Assembly: GCA_021495925.1 (NCBI GenBank)
Contig: JAKEKT010000011.1
Coordinates: 372,001-436,000 of the forward strand
Length of the DNA stretch: 64,000 nt
Origin: Diplodia intermedia
Lineage: Eukaryota; Ascomycota; Dothideomycetes; Botryosphaeriales; Botryosphaeriaceae
Direction: 5' to 3'
This document shows positions 1-10,297 of the stretch, piece after piece (within the stretch, counting starts at the first letter, position 1; every line of letters begins with the position of its first letter). Under the pieces are notes generated by a model. The model saw only the letters and a list, made by a program, of their open reading frames with translations, did no database searches and had not been told where the DNA came from. The position numbers were made by a program, and so were the translations under genes.

Positions 1-747
1 CACGATCTCAAGCCTCGCGAAGCCCGGCGACGACGGCTCGTACGGCCCATCATATCTCGTCAGCCGCGTACGCAAGGCCTGCCCTGAGGATACCATCTGG
101 GCGATCGAGGCGGTCACGAACACCGCGTTCGTGGCGGACCAGATTCAAGCGACGATTCCCGGTAGCTGGATCAACTGCGGTGGCGGCGGCCTGGGATGGT
201 CTGGCGGCGGTGTAAGTCCTCCTCCTTCCCCCCTCTCCATCAAAACCGAACTGTCGTTGCCGGGGGGAAAGCTAACTGTCCCCTTGATCAGGCCCTCGGC
301 ATCAAACTCGCCACCGACCACGCCGGCCAGGCGAAGTTCGTCTGCCAGATCGTCGGCGACGGCACCTACCTCTTCTCCGTCCCCGGCAGCGTCTACTGGA
401 TCAGCCAGCGCTACAACATCCCCATCCTCACCATCGTCCTCAACAACAAGGGCTGGAACGCGCCCCGGAGGTCGCTCCTGCTCGTGCACCCGGACGGCGC
501 GGGCTCCAAGGTCAGCAACGAGGAGCTCAACATCTCCTTCGCCCCGACGCCCGACTACGCGGGCATCGCGAGGGCGGCGTCCGGGGGCGCGGTGTGGGCG
601 AGGCACGCGGGGACGGCCGAGGAGCTCGACAGGTTGCTGCCCGAGGCGGTGGAGTGCGTGTTGGGCGGCACGAGCGCGGTGTTGGACGCGCATTTGGAGG
701 GCCCGCAGGGGAAGTATCCCGGAGCCAAGGCGGCGTTGGTTGGTTGA
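1..747 (+). CDS. Thiamine-diphosphate-dependent enzyme, C-terminal part (5' end outside window)
   Basis: Two exons are visible, 2-211 and 292-747, split by an 80-nt intron (gtaagt..gatcag, with a gctaac branch site) in phase 0; they give 221 residues and a stop at 745-747. The C-terminal ThDP-binding motif is clear: GDG, then 26 residues, then NN (VGDGTYLFSVP...TIVLNNKGW), the classic GDG-X24-27-NN pattern that binds Mg and diphosphate. The upstream PGSWINCGGGGLGWSGGG stretch resembles the segment before this motif in benzoylformate decarboxylase and acetolactate-synthase-like proteins. The family decarboxylates or ligates 2-oxo acids. The exact substrate cannot be read here because the pyrimidine-binding half lies to the left of the window. 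Family assignment is firm; the subfamily is not. Confidence 0.85.
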
Positions 748-1308
748 ACTGGGGGAAAATGAGGGAGCCGGTAGCGGGAATCGGGTGGAGGGAGGGGTGT
801 GAAGACTGGGGCTATCATACATATGGTGGGAATGCTGACGAATTGACCGCGATTGATTCGAGATTACTACACGATTGCCGTCGTAAAAATCTCGGAGACC
901 CCAATGCAGATTCAGGATCTGATGATTTACAGCAAGAGAAGGCGTTTGTTTCACAAGCAAGACCTCTTCACAGTCGATCCGGATGTCTTGATATGTTCAT
1001 AATGCTCCAAACTCACGTCAACGTCTGGATATCCCGTCGGCTCCAGTCGCCTATGAAGGAAGAGCACGGTATCTGTCGTAGAACACGGCAGAACAGACGC
1101 CTTATGCAATTCGCGTTAGGGGTTCTCAATCAATGGGAGGTTTGTCATGAAGAAGTACAATTGATGAGACTGATCTAATCGTTCTACATCCCATTTTCTA
1201 GAACATCGTCATTGTTCAAGGAAGAAACAATCCAACAATATCAGCCATCCAGTAACATCAGACCACGGGCTCTGCGTCTGCGCAAATGTTCTTCCATTCC
1301 TCCGGATT
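748..1308. other. Intergenic, convergent 3' ends
   Basis: This 0.56-kb gap lies between the stops of the ThDP enzyme (+) and the cysteine-cluster gene (-). It probably holds both 3' UTRs. I see no open frame with coding character and no repeat. Confidence 0.6.
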
Positions 1309-2809
1309 TTACATGTCCTGCGCCTCCAGGAAGGCCTCCCATTCTTTGAGTATGGTCTGGTCCATGTTGTCGTCGGGACCGGACGCCTCGGAAGCCCTGG
1401 AGCGGAAGCCTTTGGGCAGACACTCGACGATGGCGCGGACGTGGGTGGGGAAGCGAAGCTGGTCGTCCGGGATCTGCGGGTGCTCGACGGCGAAACGCAC
1501 GGCGCGGGTGAGATTGAGCGAGTGCTTCTCGGGCGGCCAGCGGGCGATGTGCGAGCCCATGTCGCGCAGGGAGTGGCTGGGCGGGTCTTCGACGAGGTGG
1601 GGCCAGTCGGCGGTGCTCAGGTCGGCGGAGGGGGCGGCGACGTGGTCGGCCTGGGTCCACCGCTTGTCGTCGGCGATGGCGCGCATCGTCTTCTGCACGC
1701 TGCGGGTGATGGTGGAGCGCACGGCGCCCTCGCTGCGGTCGCCTCGCGTGCGCGTCTCGCCCTTGAGGCCGCGAGAGTAGTTGTGGTAGGTGCAAAAGTG
1801 ATAGGTTGTCCAGCCGTTGTTGATCATGCGCATGGCGCCCTCGGGCCGATGGACCAGGTTCAGCAAGAAGACGGAGATCTCGGCCATGGTGAGCTCAAGG
1901 CCGCCGAGGTCGACGGTGGACGGCGGGTGCTGTGGTTCAAGGCTATAGGTGCTCGCAGTGTTCGAGTTGACATAGCCGGCCGCGGCCAGCTTGCGCATGC
2001 GTGCCAGGCACTGGTCCGCGTTGAGCGGCTCACTGCGTCCTCGAGGCGCCGGAGAGTCGTCCACTCTATCTTTGAGTCCTTGGATGCGGTTGGACCTGCG
2101 CAGCTCGGAATCTGGAACTGGACGCATGTTGCGCGGAGTTAGAGGAGCGGCAACGGGAGTTGAAGGAGGCATACGCGGCGACGACAACGACAACATCTCT
2201 CCTTCGTGGACCGGCGGCTCCGGATCAGGGAGCATAGGATAATATCCTTCGTACGTGTTGGGCTCTCCGGCGCTTGTAGCCCAGGCGACGAATGCGAAGG
2301 ACTCGTAGCTGGGTTCGATCAGGCTGGCCTCTTCGGCAGCCGCTTCCATCTCAGCCTCTCCATTGATGGCCCGGACGCCAGGAAGGGAGACATTGCGTGC
2401 GATGCATGGAGAGCCTTGCTGCTGACACGTGCGGCAGGGCAAGCTGTCGTTGCAAAGCACGCCGGCGGAGCTGGACCGATTGAGGCGACACGATTGGCAC
2501 GGAACAAGGCGCTTGACCTGCGAGGCAATGGGGAAAACGATGCGCCAGCCATGGTCTTTGTGTTTCACGACAAACAACTCTGACTCGATATCTACGACGA
2601 TCTCGCATCGGCTAGAAAAGGCGGTTGCCTTGTCCCAGCGCTGCGCTGCATCATCGACGATGAACGCTGCCAAGAACGTCGCCGTCCCTGCGAATATTCA
2701 GAGCATCTTCTACCCTGTTCGGTGATGGATCTAATGACTTACGAGTTGAAGGGGACGAGCCGGGAATGCTCGACGAGCGCATGCGCTGGGGCGGGACAGG
2801 GGCCTTCAT
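1309..2809 (-). CDS. Unrecognised protein with a six-cysteine cluster
   Basis: Proposed structure: exon 1 2743-2809 and exon 2 1309-2687, with a 55-nt intron (gtaagt..ttcgcag) that joins the frames in phase 1, giving 481 residues. The start is the ATG at 2809; a GTG further upstream in frame is not a plausible eukaryotic start. Residues 86-117 hold six cysteines spaced C-X2-C-X11-C-X5-C-X2-C-X6-C. Apart from the long first loop (X11 instead of X6) this is the Zn(II)2Cys6 fungal transcription-factor pattern, but it sits after an 85-residue leader and lacks the usual basic first loop. The middle is Pro/Ser-rich and the C-terminal half looks globular. No other domain was recognised. It shares a 414-bp divergent intergenic region with the gene at 3224. 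A DNA-binding role is only a possibility. Confidence 0.65.
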
Positions 2810-3223
2810 GTCGGCGTTGGACCGCGGTGGTTGACGGGAAGGAGAAAGAGTTGGCCGCAGAGCCCGAGGAAGCCGCAAGCATGGAAGGCACCGAAGTGGG
2901 AGCTCGGGCCAGCCGCGGCGCGACCGTCGCAGTGCTGTGTTTACTGAGGCATTGTTCCTGCCGTTTCGGGGAAGTGACGGCGCCCTCCCCCGACTCGCCC
3001 GGCGCACCCACAGCACGAGATGCTCGCCTAACACTCTCACCCTGCGCCCGCCTGCCTGCCCAAAGCTGAGCTGGCGATTCCATTCACGCACCGAAAATCA
3101 TGGGTTCTTCAGTTGCAGTTTCAAGGATCCGGCGTCACAAACACTTCTCTTCGCCCCACCTCCACCAGGACTAAAAGTGTCGAAACGCGCTCGCACCCTG
3201 GCCTTCCAAGAATCTGCGCCACC
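2810..3223. promoter_or_regulatory. Shared promoter of a divergent pair
   Basis: These 414 bp separate the start codons of two divergently transcribed genes (starts at 2809 on minus and 3224 on plus). The stretch must carry both promoters and 5' UTRs. No TATA box is evident. The plus-strand start has a strong context (gccaccATGg). Confidence 0.55.
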
Positions 3224-5303
3224 ATGGACCGGCCATTCAACTTCCAGATCCATCAGCCTGACAACAGAGTCAAGCTCGCCCGTGTCCTCAGCCACATCGA
3301 AAGCTTCGCTCAGCCGCTCAACGGCAAAGGAGGCTGTTCCACCTTTCAGATCGCCATCGAGCTCGCTCGATGCTTGATTGCCGCTTTCACCTTCAGTGTC
3401 AATGACTCTTCTCCATCCGTTGACCATGTTACAAGCTTCGTCATCCACTGCCATGCTCTCCTTTTCGAGTACAAGGAAGAAGATCGAGGTATGGCCCAAG
3501 AACCCCCCCTGAAACGTATTCTCTAAGTTTGTGCACAGTCTTCATGGAGGAGATGAGATCGCCGCCAGACACGGACTGCTGGGCCCTCTTCTTCTATCTG
3601 GTCACCAGAGAACTTGACGCCCATCCGAACCAATCCATTGCCTGTGAACACAGTACACTCATGGTGGCCAAGCACATCTACTTTGCCCGCTGGGTGCGCG
3701 ACACAGCTCACAACAAGCCTGCTTTCGACCAGCTCTGTCTAGATTTCTCAAATGCTCAGATCGCGGCTCTTGCACAGCGCGCGCATCGCGAACCAACCCT
3801 GCTCCACTTCTCTATCTTCAGCTCTCATTCCTCAATCATCTACCGACCGACCGCGGATGCTGCCGCCTGCGCCTTCCATGTTGTTAGGTTCCTGGGCCAT
3901 AGTCTGCGCGAGCACAACATCATCGTCTGCACTGACAATATCAACAGAGCTTTCGCCAAGATCCTGGCATCTTGTGCCCTTTGGAACGGCTTCCATGTAG
4001 GCTACGTCTTTGCCGCCGAGTTCATGCAACAATTCCTTCCAGACTCTATGCGTGGCATGGGAACTCTCGGACGGGGCGTCCTTGCACCTGACTTCCGAAT
4101 TTCAACCACTTTCCTGCGCCTCGTCCACTATTGCGCGGCGATATGGCAACCGGTACACGACGAGGCCGCTCAGAACGTTGCAACAGAACTGCAAGAGGAG
4201 GGCGAGGCTGTTGCCGTTGAGCGTGTACTTGATGCAGTCCTTAGGAGTTCCGACCCGCTCGGTAGAATCACGACGGAAACATTGGAAGCCATCATCGTCC
4301 GGGATCCACCCAGTGAGTCGTCTTGTTCAGCTACTCACCGTGCCAAGCTTACCATTGCGACTTTCAGGCTCATGTCTAACACCAGGGGAGTGCGTTCGGC
4401 TTCTCTTCCGCCGAGAGAACCTTACAGCTCCCGTTCTGCATGCCGGCGCTTACCCCCGCAACCTCATGGCCCTGACAGGAGCTCCATCATACCATTTTGC
4501 CCCGCCCGCTTGCCAGCTGACACCAGCCGAGGTAATCTGCTACTTCCCCAACGTGCTGTGTATCCCGGAGATTTGGAGTTGGATCTCATACCACGGATGG
4601 ACTCCGGTAAGCCACTCTCCCTGCTCTTCCCCGACAGCCAATTCTGGAAAGCCTTCCACGTCTGAGCTCAAAAAATAATGAAGCTGACATGCTCTATATT
4701 TAGTACAATATTCCAAAGCTGCTCAACCGAACCCGGGGTCTCGAGGGAATCTGGAAGACGAACTGGGCCACCTTTCGCAACTGGCAGGCTGCGGCCAGCG
4801 CCTACTTCCGACAGAATAGGGATTTGACGCTTCCTCCGCCCACTCCCAAGCTCGACATTTCCCCCTACGTTCACTCCTACTGCAATTCTCAGAGGCGCGG
4901 CGTCCAGAAGCCGATGGTGGAGGTCAGCATGTCGAGGCTGGTGTACTCGGTCAAGCGGCACCCAATGGGAAATGATGCGGGCTATTTCACCGCCTTGGCC
5001 AGATTTGCGGTCACCAACGGGGACCTCGGAGGTAAACTGCTCGTGAGCCATATTCGCCGTACGGATGATCCGTCGCGAGCGGAGGGAGAAGGACTGCAAC
5101 CAAGCACGGGCCGTGGTCACTCATCTAAGAATGTGAATGGAAATGCGACGGAAGTGTCTGAGAATACTCGAGAGGAAAATAGAGAACCTGCCGTAGCAAA
5201 GGACTCGGCCAAGGTGGTGTCTGCCGAGGCCGGAGGACGAAGCGACGTGGGTCAGAGGGATCGTGGTGCAGGAAACATCCCTGATGGCTTCCTCAAGGAT
5301 TGA
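3224..5303 (+). CDS. Unrecognised conserved-looking protein, four exons
   Basis: Exons 3224-3488, 3539-4312, 4368-4606 and 4704-5303 are joined by introns of 50, 55 and 97 nt with GT..AG ends; every junction preserves frame (625 residues). The ATG has an excellent Kozak context. Residues 1 to about 470 look globular and helix-rich, with many conserved-type aromatic, Cys and His residues. From about residue 480 the protein is hydrophilic, low in complexity and rich in Glu, Asn and Gly, so probably disordered. There is no signal peptide or clear membrane span. I do not recognise the family. The coding nature is well supported by the frame-restoring introns and by a single uninterrupted protein. 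Confidence 0.7.
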
Positions 5304-6363
5304 AAAATGATGGGCAATGCTACTTGCAATAGATCAGGCGGTACAAGGCGTTTAAGTAGGCTACTATGGGAGCTATGGGGTCATTGGTGCTTGGCCTTGG
5401 AAAATGCGCCTTGGAAGGGGAAGTGCGTATGAAGCGCAGCATCAGGGCGGATTGCATACTACTTCGTCCCCCGAAACGCGATTGGTACCGGGAAAGTTGG
5501 TTGTTCTGCATAGGTTTCGGATAGCAGCAGCTTTCGAGATAGTTCGCTATGTGGAAATGGTTTTGGTTCTATGTCTGCGGTAAAGTGAACAGGTATCATG
5601 AGGAACGTCCAAGAGGACTATCTGGCATCAGACGTATGGACCCGTGTCACAGGTAGTAAGTGCTTTCCATCATGAATGAACAGCATAAAGTCATTTCTCT
5701 GTTTACCTCGCCGCGTAAGGTGGAGGGGGTGCCTTAGGCTAGTGCTCAGTGTGCTCACAGCGGGCGACGGAGGGTCCAAGTGCGCGACACGTCGCGACGA
5801 CACACTTCAGTGGTCAAGGCCTGGCCGCTGAGTGATCGCGCCTGAGAGTTGTCTATCACTTTCACATGAAGATTTTTAAGCAGTTCCGTGAGCGAGAGTG
5901 GGTCCGTGTGCACTGTTGGCCGGACAAAGGCTGCAGGAGGCCATCGCCACCCCGCCCGGCCTATATCGCCTAACACACCTGGCCAAGCCTTTCCTCTTCT
6001 TCTTCGCTGCTCCTCCCGCGCTCCCAAACACCCACAGTCATTCGCTCAAACTTGGTGGAGTCTTTGGACAGTGCGGCGCATCCACACCACCCATTCATTC
6101 GCTACCGCCTGGGACATTGCATTGTCCAGCCCAAGCCATCCTCCAGAAGCCGAATTAACACGCGTTGTAAGTAAGGAAGCAAACACAACACCAATTGTCC
6201 ACCGACATCACCACTATGGCGACCTCATATAAGCTCAGCGAAAACATACTGCACTCCTCCCATACCTTTCCCCTCTCAACTTCGAGCATCACTGCTTGCT
6301 CAAGGCTATTGATTTCCGCAACCTAGTCTGCCCACGTTCGCTACCATTCCCTTGGCCAGCAAA
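5304..6363. other. Intergenic: 3' UTR then promoter and 5' UTR of the GT2 gene
   Basis: About 1.06 kb between two plus-strand genes. The right half becomes pyrimidine-rich and ends in a leader typical of fungal promoters. A TATA-like CATATAAG lies at 6226-6233. No additional gene is convincing. Confidence 0.5.
6226..6233 (+). promoter_or_regulatory. TATA-like element of the GT2 gene
   Basis: CATATAAG lies 131 nt before the ATG at 6364 and is followed by C/T-rich sequence. The position fits a core promoter with a leader of roughly 100 nt. Confidence 0.4.
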
Positions 6364-8028
6364 ATGCTGCTGCTCTATTGGTTTTTCGCACTACTCTCTT
6401 TCACGGCCTTGAACGCAGCCAAGCTTCCTCGCGACAATGCCGACACGACTATCGTGTTCACGGTCGAAGGCTCATCCGATGCCAACTCCATGACAGCCTT
6501 GACCTCTCAGAGGGATTCAAACATTCTCGAGAGCACTGCTCATCTGGGTATCCGCATCGAGTCCAAGTCCGAGCTGCCTGAGGTTCACGCACTCGACGAC
6601 ATCAAGGTCCATTGCTTTCGCACCCGTTACCAGCACGCCAGCGCCGTCGTTCATCGTCTTGCCCGCAAGTTCTCGCAGCTCATAGGCCATCTGGCCCGGG
6701 TCTTGATCAGAAACGCTCTACACTTCAGCTGGTTCCGCCTTTTCGTCTTCCTTTTTCTCTTTCGGTACGTCCGCCTCGTCGTCCATGTCATCGCCTACAA
6801 CCGGTTCAAGCCGGCGCCGGTCCAGAAGAATCCGAAGTTTACCGCGAGGGACGTCACGGTGATCATCCCCACGGTCGAGCCTCGCGGCGACGCCTTCGAC
6901 GAGTGCATCCGCCGCGTCCTCGCCAACGGCCCGGCCTCGATCCTCATTGTCACCGTCGGCGACGACAACATCCACGACGCCACCGAGCATTGCAACGCGC
7001 TGCCCCTGGGCCCCAGCACGATCCGCGTCCTCTCCGTCCCCGCGCCGAGCAAGCGTGAGCAAGTCAAGCGCGCCGTCGCCGAGATCCAGACCCCCATCAC
7101 CGTCCTCTGCGACGACACCGTCTTCTGGCCCCCGACCTTCCTGCCACACGTCCTCGCCCCGTTCGAGAGCGACCGCATCGGCATCGTCGGCACCTGCAAG
7201 CGCGTCCGCCGCGCGCCCGCCGGCGCCTTCGGCCTCGCCGACTTCTGGAACCTGTGCGGCGTGATGCGCCTCGAGCGCACCAACTTCGACCTCGCCTCGA
7301 CCAACGCCGTCGACGGCGGCGTCAGCTGCGTCTCGGGCCGCACCTGCGCCGTCCGCTCGTCCATCCTGCAGGACGCCGGCTTCCTGCGCCAGTACACGGC
7401 CGAGTACATCTTCTGGGGCGCCGTCGGCCCGCTCAACGCCGGCGACGACAAGTGGGTGACGCGGTGGGTGATGAGGCGCGGCTGGGGCGTCTTCCACCAG
7501 AACTGCCCCGAGGCGCGCGTCGAGACGATCCTGGGCGTCAAGGGCGGCGGCGCGCGGTTCCGCGGCCAGTGCCTGCGCTGGGCCCGGTCGAGCGCGAGGG
7601 ACAACCCGAAGATGCTCGTCCGCGACGGCCTGTGGCGCCGGTACCCGTGGACCGCGTACGCGGTGCTGGCCACGTCCGTCGTCAACTTCGCCGCGCTGTA
7701 CGACCCTCTCCTGGTGTACGCCCTCCACAAGGCCCTTCCCCTGAGCGGCGCCGACGACGCTGGTCTTCGGCTTCGTCTCCCGCTCCTCCTCCTCCTCGTC
7801 GTTTGGATCCTGGCCACCAAGTTCGTCCGCCCCGCGTCTCACTACCGGCGCCACCCCCGCGATCTCGTCTACGCGCCGTTCGTCATCATGTTCGGCTACT
7901 ACCACTCGTGGATCAAGCTTCACGCTCTGATTACCTGCTGGGACATTTCCTGGGGTACCCGTGCCGGCATCGACGCTGCTGCGGCGGCAGTGGTTTTTGA
8001 GGCTCCCGCCGTCGAGCCGGAGGCTTGA
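6364..8028 (+). CDS. Membrane glycosyltransferase family 2 (polysaccharide synthase-like)
   Basis: Intronless, 554 residues. The start is the ATG at 6364; the frame is open a little further upstream without an ATG. The N-terminus is a hydrophobic signal or anchor (MLLLYWFFALLSFTALNAA), and a second span follows at about residues 118-140. A GT2 catalytic domain runs from about 155 to 420 with an Asp pair in LCDDTVFWP, an acidic GDDKWVTRW motif and the (Q/R)XXRW signature as QCLRW. Three to four hydrophobic spans follow to the end. This is the layout of fungal Cps1-type, hyaluronan/chitin-synthase-related enzymes that polymerise a sugar from a UDP donor while extruding the chain. The product is unknown. 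Length and architecture fit the family. Confidence 0.85.
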   Translation: MLLLYWFFALLSFTALNAAKLPRDNADTTIVFTVEGSSDANSMTALTSQRDSNILESTAHLGIRIESKSELPEVHALDDIKVHCFRTRYQHASAVVHRLARKFSQLIGHLARVLIRNALHFSWFRLFVFLFLFRYVRLVVHVIAYNRFKPAPVQKNPKFTARDVTVIIPTVEPRGDAFDECIRRVLANGPASILIVTVGDDNIHDATEHCNALPLGPSTIRVLSVPAPSKREQVKRAVAEIQTPITVLCDDTVFWPPTFLPHVLAPFESDRIGIVGTCKRVRRAPAGAFGLADFWNLCGVMRLERTNFDLASTNAVDGGVSCVSGRTCAVRSSILQDAGFLRQYTAEYIFWGAVGPLNAGDDKWVTRWVMRRGWGVFHQNCPEARVETILGVKGGGARFRGQCLRWARSSARDNPKMLVRDGLWRRYPWTAYAVLATSVVNFAALYDPLLVYALHKALPLSGADDAGLRLRLPLLLLLVVWILATKFVRPASHYRRHPRDLVYAPFVIMFGYYHSWIKLHALITCWDISWGTRAGIDAAAAAVVFEAPAVEPEA

Positions 8029-8614
8029 TTGCATGGCTGGGTGGACAAGTCGAAGAGTACGGCTGGACGCTTTTGTTCGATTTTTGGATCCGAACATTTG
8101 CATCTTCACACTCTCTTTGACTGCTCCTGTTTGCATTGTCTTTTTATTCCTCTCTCTTTTGGTTCGAAAAGTGGTTTATAATTTGACGCGTTCACGACAC
8201 AAAGACGATACAGACACGACACTAGATTAGCCCGGCGATGGTAATATTTGTTTTGCTGCAGCATTTCCGCTCTTTAATCCCCCTTTCCTTGGTATAATTG
8301 GGTTTGACAAAAGTCTTGAGTTGGAAAAAGCGTTTTTGATTTGGCGGGTTCATGATGGAAAGATTTCACAATCCCCTAATGATGGTTACGAAAAACTGCC
8401 TCGCCTTGTAGAAAGGTAGGAAAAGGCTTAGATATGGAACTGACGAAACAAGACCAATAATATTCAATCATAAAAGCATATTATACCAAAGAAGGCCTCG
8501 TGCAAGTGATTGGCTCCGATTTAACGATCACTGAAGGCCAACCCCTGACCAAGTGCAGCCGCAAGATTTAAAATCGAACTCTGTACAATATCTACAACGT
8601 ACGTCCGCAACTCC
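8029..8614. other. Intergenic, convergent 3' ends
   Basis: AT-richer stretch between the stops of the GT2 gene (+) and the GH43 gene (-). It is likely made of 3' UTRs; no gene is seen. Confidence 0.6.
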
Positions 8615-10297
8615 TCAGCTGCCATACACCACGACCTCATGCAAACCCGCCGCCCAGTCCGCCTCATCGTCGTTGTGAACGTTGACGACCTTCTGCACAT
8701 TGACGCGAACGTAGCGATACCGCGAGCCGCCGCCGACGCTGCTCGACCGGAACCCGACCGCCGTGTTCGCGCCCTCGTCCGCCAGCTCCTCGAAGCTCTC
8801 GCCGTCGCCGCTGCCCGTGACGTTGTACTGCAGGTACGTCTCGGAGCCGCCCACCTGCCGCGGCGTCACGTCGACCTGGCCGATGGCGTACGCCGCGCCC
8901 AGGTCGACCTGCCACCAAAACGGCACCCCCGCCGGCGTGAACAGGTTGTCCGCGTCGTCCTGGATGCCGTCGCAGGCGGCGCCGGCGTCCGAGCTGTCGT
9001 CGGCGGCGCCGCTCGACGTCGCCGCCTTGCCGACGCTGAGCACGCGGCCGTTCTGCACGGGGACGACGACGCCGGCGCCCTCGTCGTCGTAGCTTATCGT
9101 CGGGTAGAAGGCGTACGAGGCGAGGCCGGCGTCGAAGGCGATGGGCAGCAGGATCTGGCGGTTGCTGGCCTCGGGGTGGGCCCACTGCGCGGCCCAGCGG
9201 TTGGCGGCCATGACGTATACGCCGTCGCCGTCGCCGTCGCCGCCGCCGCCGCCGATGCGCTCGATCTGGCCCGACTGCGCGCCGAAGTTGGCGACGTTGC
9301 CGACGGCGGCGGAGGCGCTCCACGGGCCGGAGAGGTTGGCGGCGGAGATGTACTTGCCCGGCGAGGGGTACCAGCCCGCGGCGGTCGAGGTGAAGAGGTA
9401 GTAGTGGCCGCCCGCGCGCACGACGGCGGGGGCCTCGCGGTGCTCGCCCGGCTGCAGGGTGGCGAGCTTGGCGGTGACGTTGGTCCAGGCGGCGTCGAGG
9501 GCGTAGAGGCCGAGGTCGGTGTTGGTGTTGATGGCCGACACGATGTAGCCGGCGCCGTCGTCGTCGGCGAAGAAGGTGAGGTCGCGCGAGTCGTCGCCGC
9601 CCGGGCGGAAGGCGCCGCCGAAGGTGAGGTTCTCGCCCGGGCTGCCGTGGGCCACGGCGACCTGGCCGAGGGTGTAGTCGGCGTTGTTTTCGAAGTGGGC
9701 CCACATGACGACCTGGCTGGTGGTCGGGTGCTGGGCCCACTTGATCGACTCGAGCTTGCAGAAGCCGTCGGCGACGGAGGCGCAGACGTCGGTGCGGGTG
9801 AGGACGGTGGTGTCGCCGGTGAAGGTGTAGCCATCGGTCGATGTCTGCTGGGAGAAGTGACTGAAGCCGTTGTCGTCGGTGACGTAGTTGTACCGGTAGT
9901 AGGTGTCTCCCGAGACCAGGTCGCTCTTGATCTTCAAGGTGGAGGCGGCGGTGTTGTCGTAAGTGCTTAGGCCGGAGGTGGCGGTGGCAGGGGTGACGGC
10001 GATGTCTGCTGATGTATCAAGCGTGGAAGTGCCGCTCATTGCCTGGATTTGGAAAGTCGAGGTAGCATTGAGGTCATAAACATCGTAGGTGTTTCCGGGA
10101 GCGGTGGCAACGGTCTCGTAGGCGCCGCTGCTTGAGCGGAGCATGATGTTGTAGGAATCAGCGCCATCGGTCGTGTTCCAGCTGAATTTGACATTGTTCG
10201 CTGCATCTCCTCCAGCCAACTGGAACAGCTGGGATGTTGCGCTGAATTCTGCCACGACGCATAGCGGCAGCAGTGCAAGTGAGGAGAGGGTAAACAT
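8615..10297 (-). CDS. Secreted GH43-like glycosidase with discoidin (F5/8C) domain
   Basis: Single exon, 560 residues, ATG at 10297. The signal peptide is MFTLSSLALLPLCVVA, with predicted cleavage before EFSATSQ. Residues about 30-105 resemble a fibronectin type III-like beta sandwich (VKFSWNTTDGADSYNIML). Residues about 110-410 form the five-bladed propeller of a GH43 exo-galactanase-like enzyme (SIKWAQHP, HREAPAVV, YYLFTSTAAGWYPS, NRWAAQWAHPEASNRQILLPI). Residues about 425-560 form an F5/8 type C (CBM32-like) domain ending SRYRYVRVNVQKV...LHEVVVYG. The family cleaves arabinan, xylan or beta-1,3-galactan side chains of plant cell walls outside the cell. Substrate preference is inferred only. 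Short Gly/Asp repeats near residue 350 look like a linker expansion. Confidence 0.85.
   Translation of the reverse strand: MFTLSSLALLPLCVVAEFSATSQLFQLAGGDAANNVKFSWNTTDGADSYNIMLRSSSGAYETVATAPGNTYDVYDLNATSTFQIQAMSGTSTLDTSADIAVTPATATSGLSTYDNTAASTLKIKSDLVSGDTYYRYNYVTDDNGFSHFSQQTSTDGYTFTGDTTVLTRTDVCASVADGFCKLESIKWAQHPTTSQVVMWAHFENNADYTLGQVAVAHGSPGENLTFGGAFRPGGDDSRDLTFFADDDGAGYIVSAINTNTDLGLYALDAAWTNVTAKLATLQPGEHREAPAVVRAGGHYYLFTSTAAGWYPSPGKYISAANLSGPWSASAAVGNVANFGAQSGQIERIGGGGGDGDGDGVYVMAANRWAAQWAHPEASNRQILLPIAFDAGLASYAFYPTISYDDEGAGVVVPVQNGRVLSVGKAATSSGAADDSSDAGAACDGIQDDADNLFTPAGVPFWWQVDLGAAYAIGQVDVTPRQVGGSETYLQYNVTGSGDGESFEELADEGANTAVGFRSSSVGGGSRYRYVRVNVQKVVNVHNDDEADWAAGLHEVVVYGS

Noticed and set aside
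6718..8136. 472-codon antisense frame over the GT2 gene
   Set aside because: It follows from GC-rich third positions of the sense gene; composition is Gly/Ala/Asp/Arg-rich with no motif. The sense frame has complete GT2 motifs.
8639..9970. 443-codon plus-strand frame over the GH43 gene
   Set aside because: Val/Ala/Gly/Arg-rich shadow of the sense gene without ATG in good context or homology signals.
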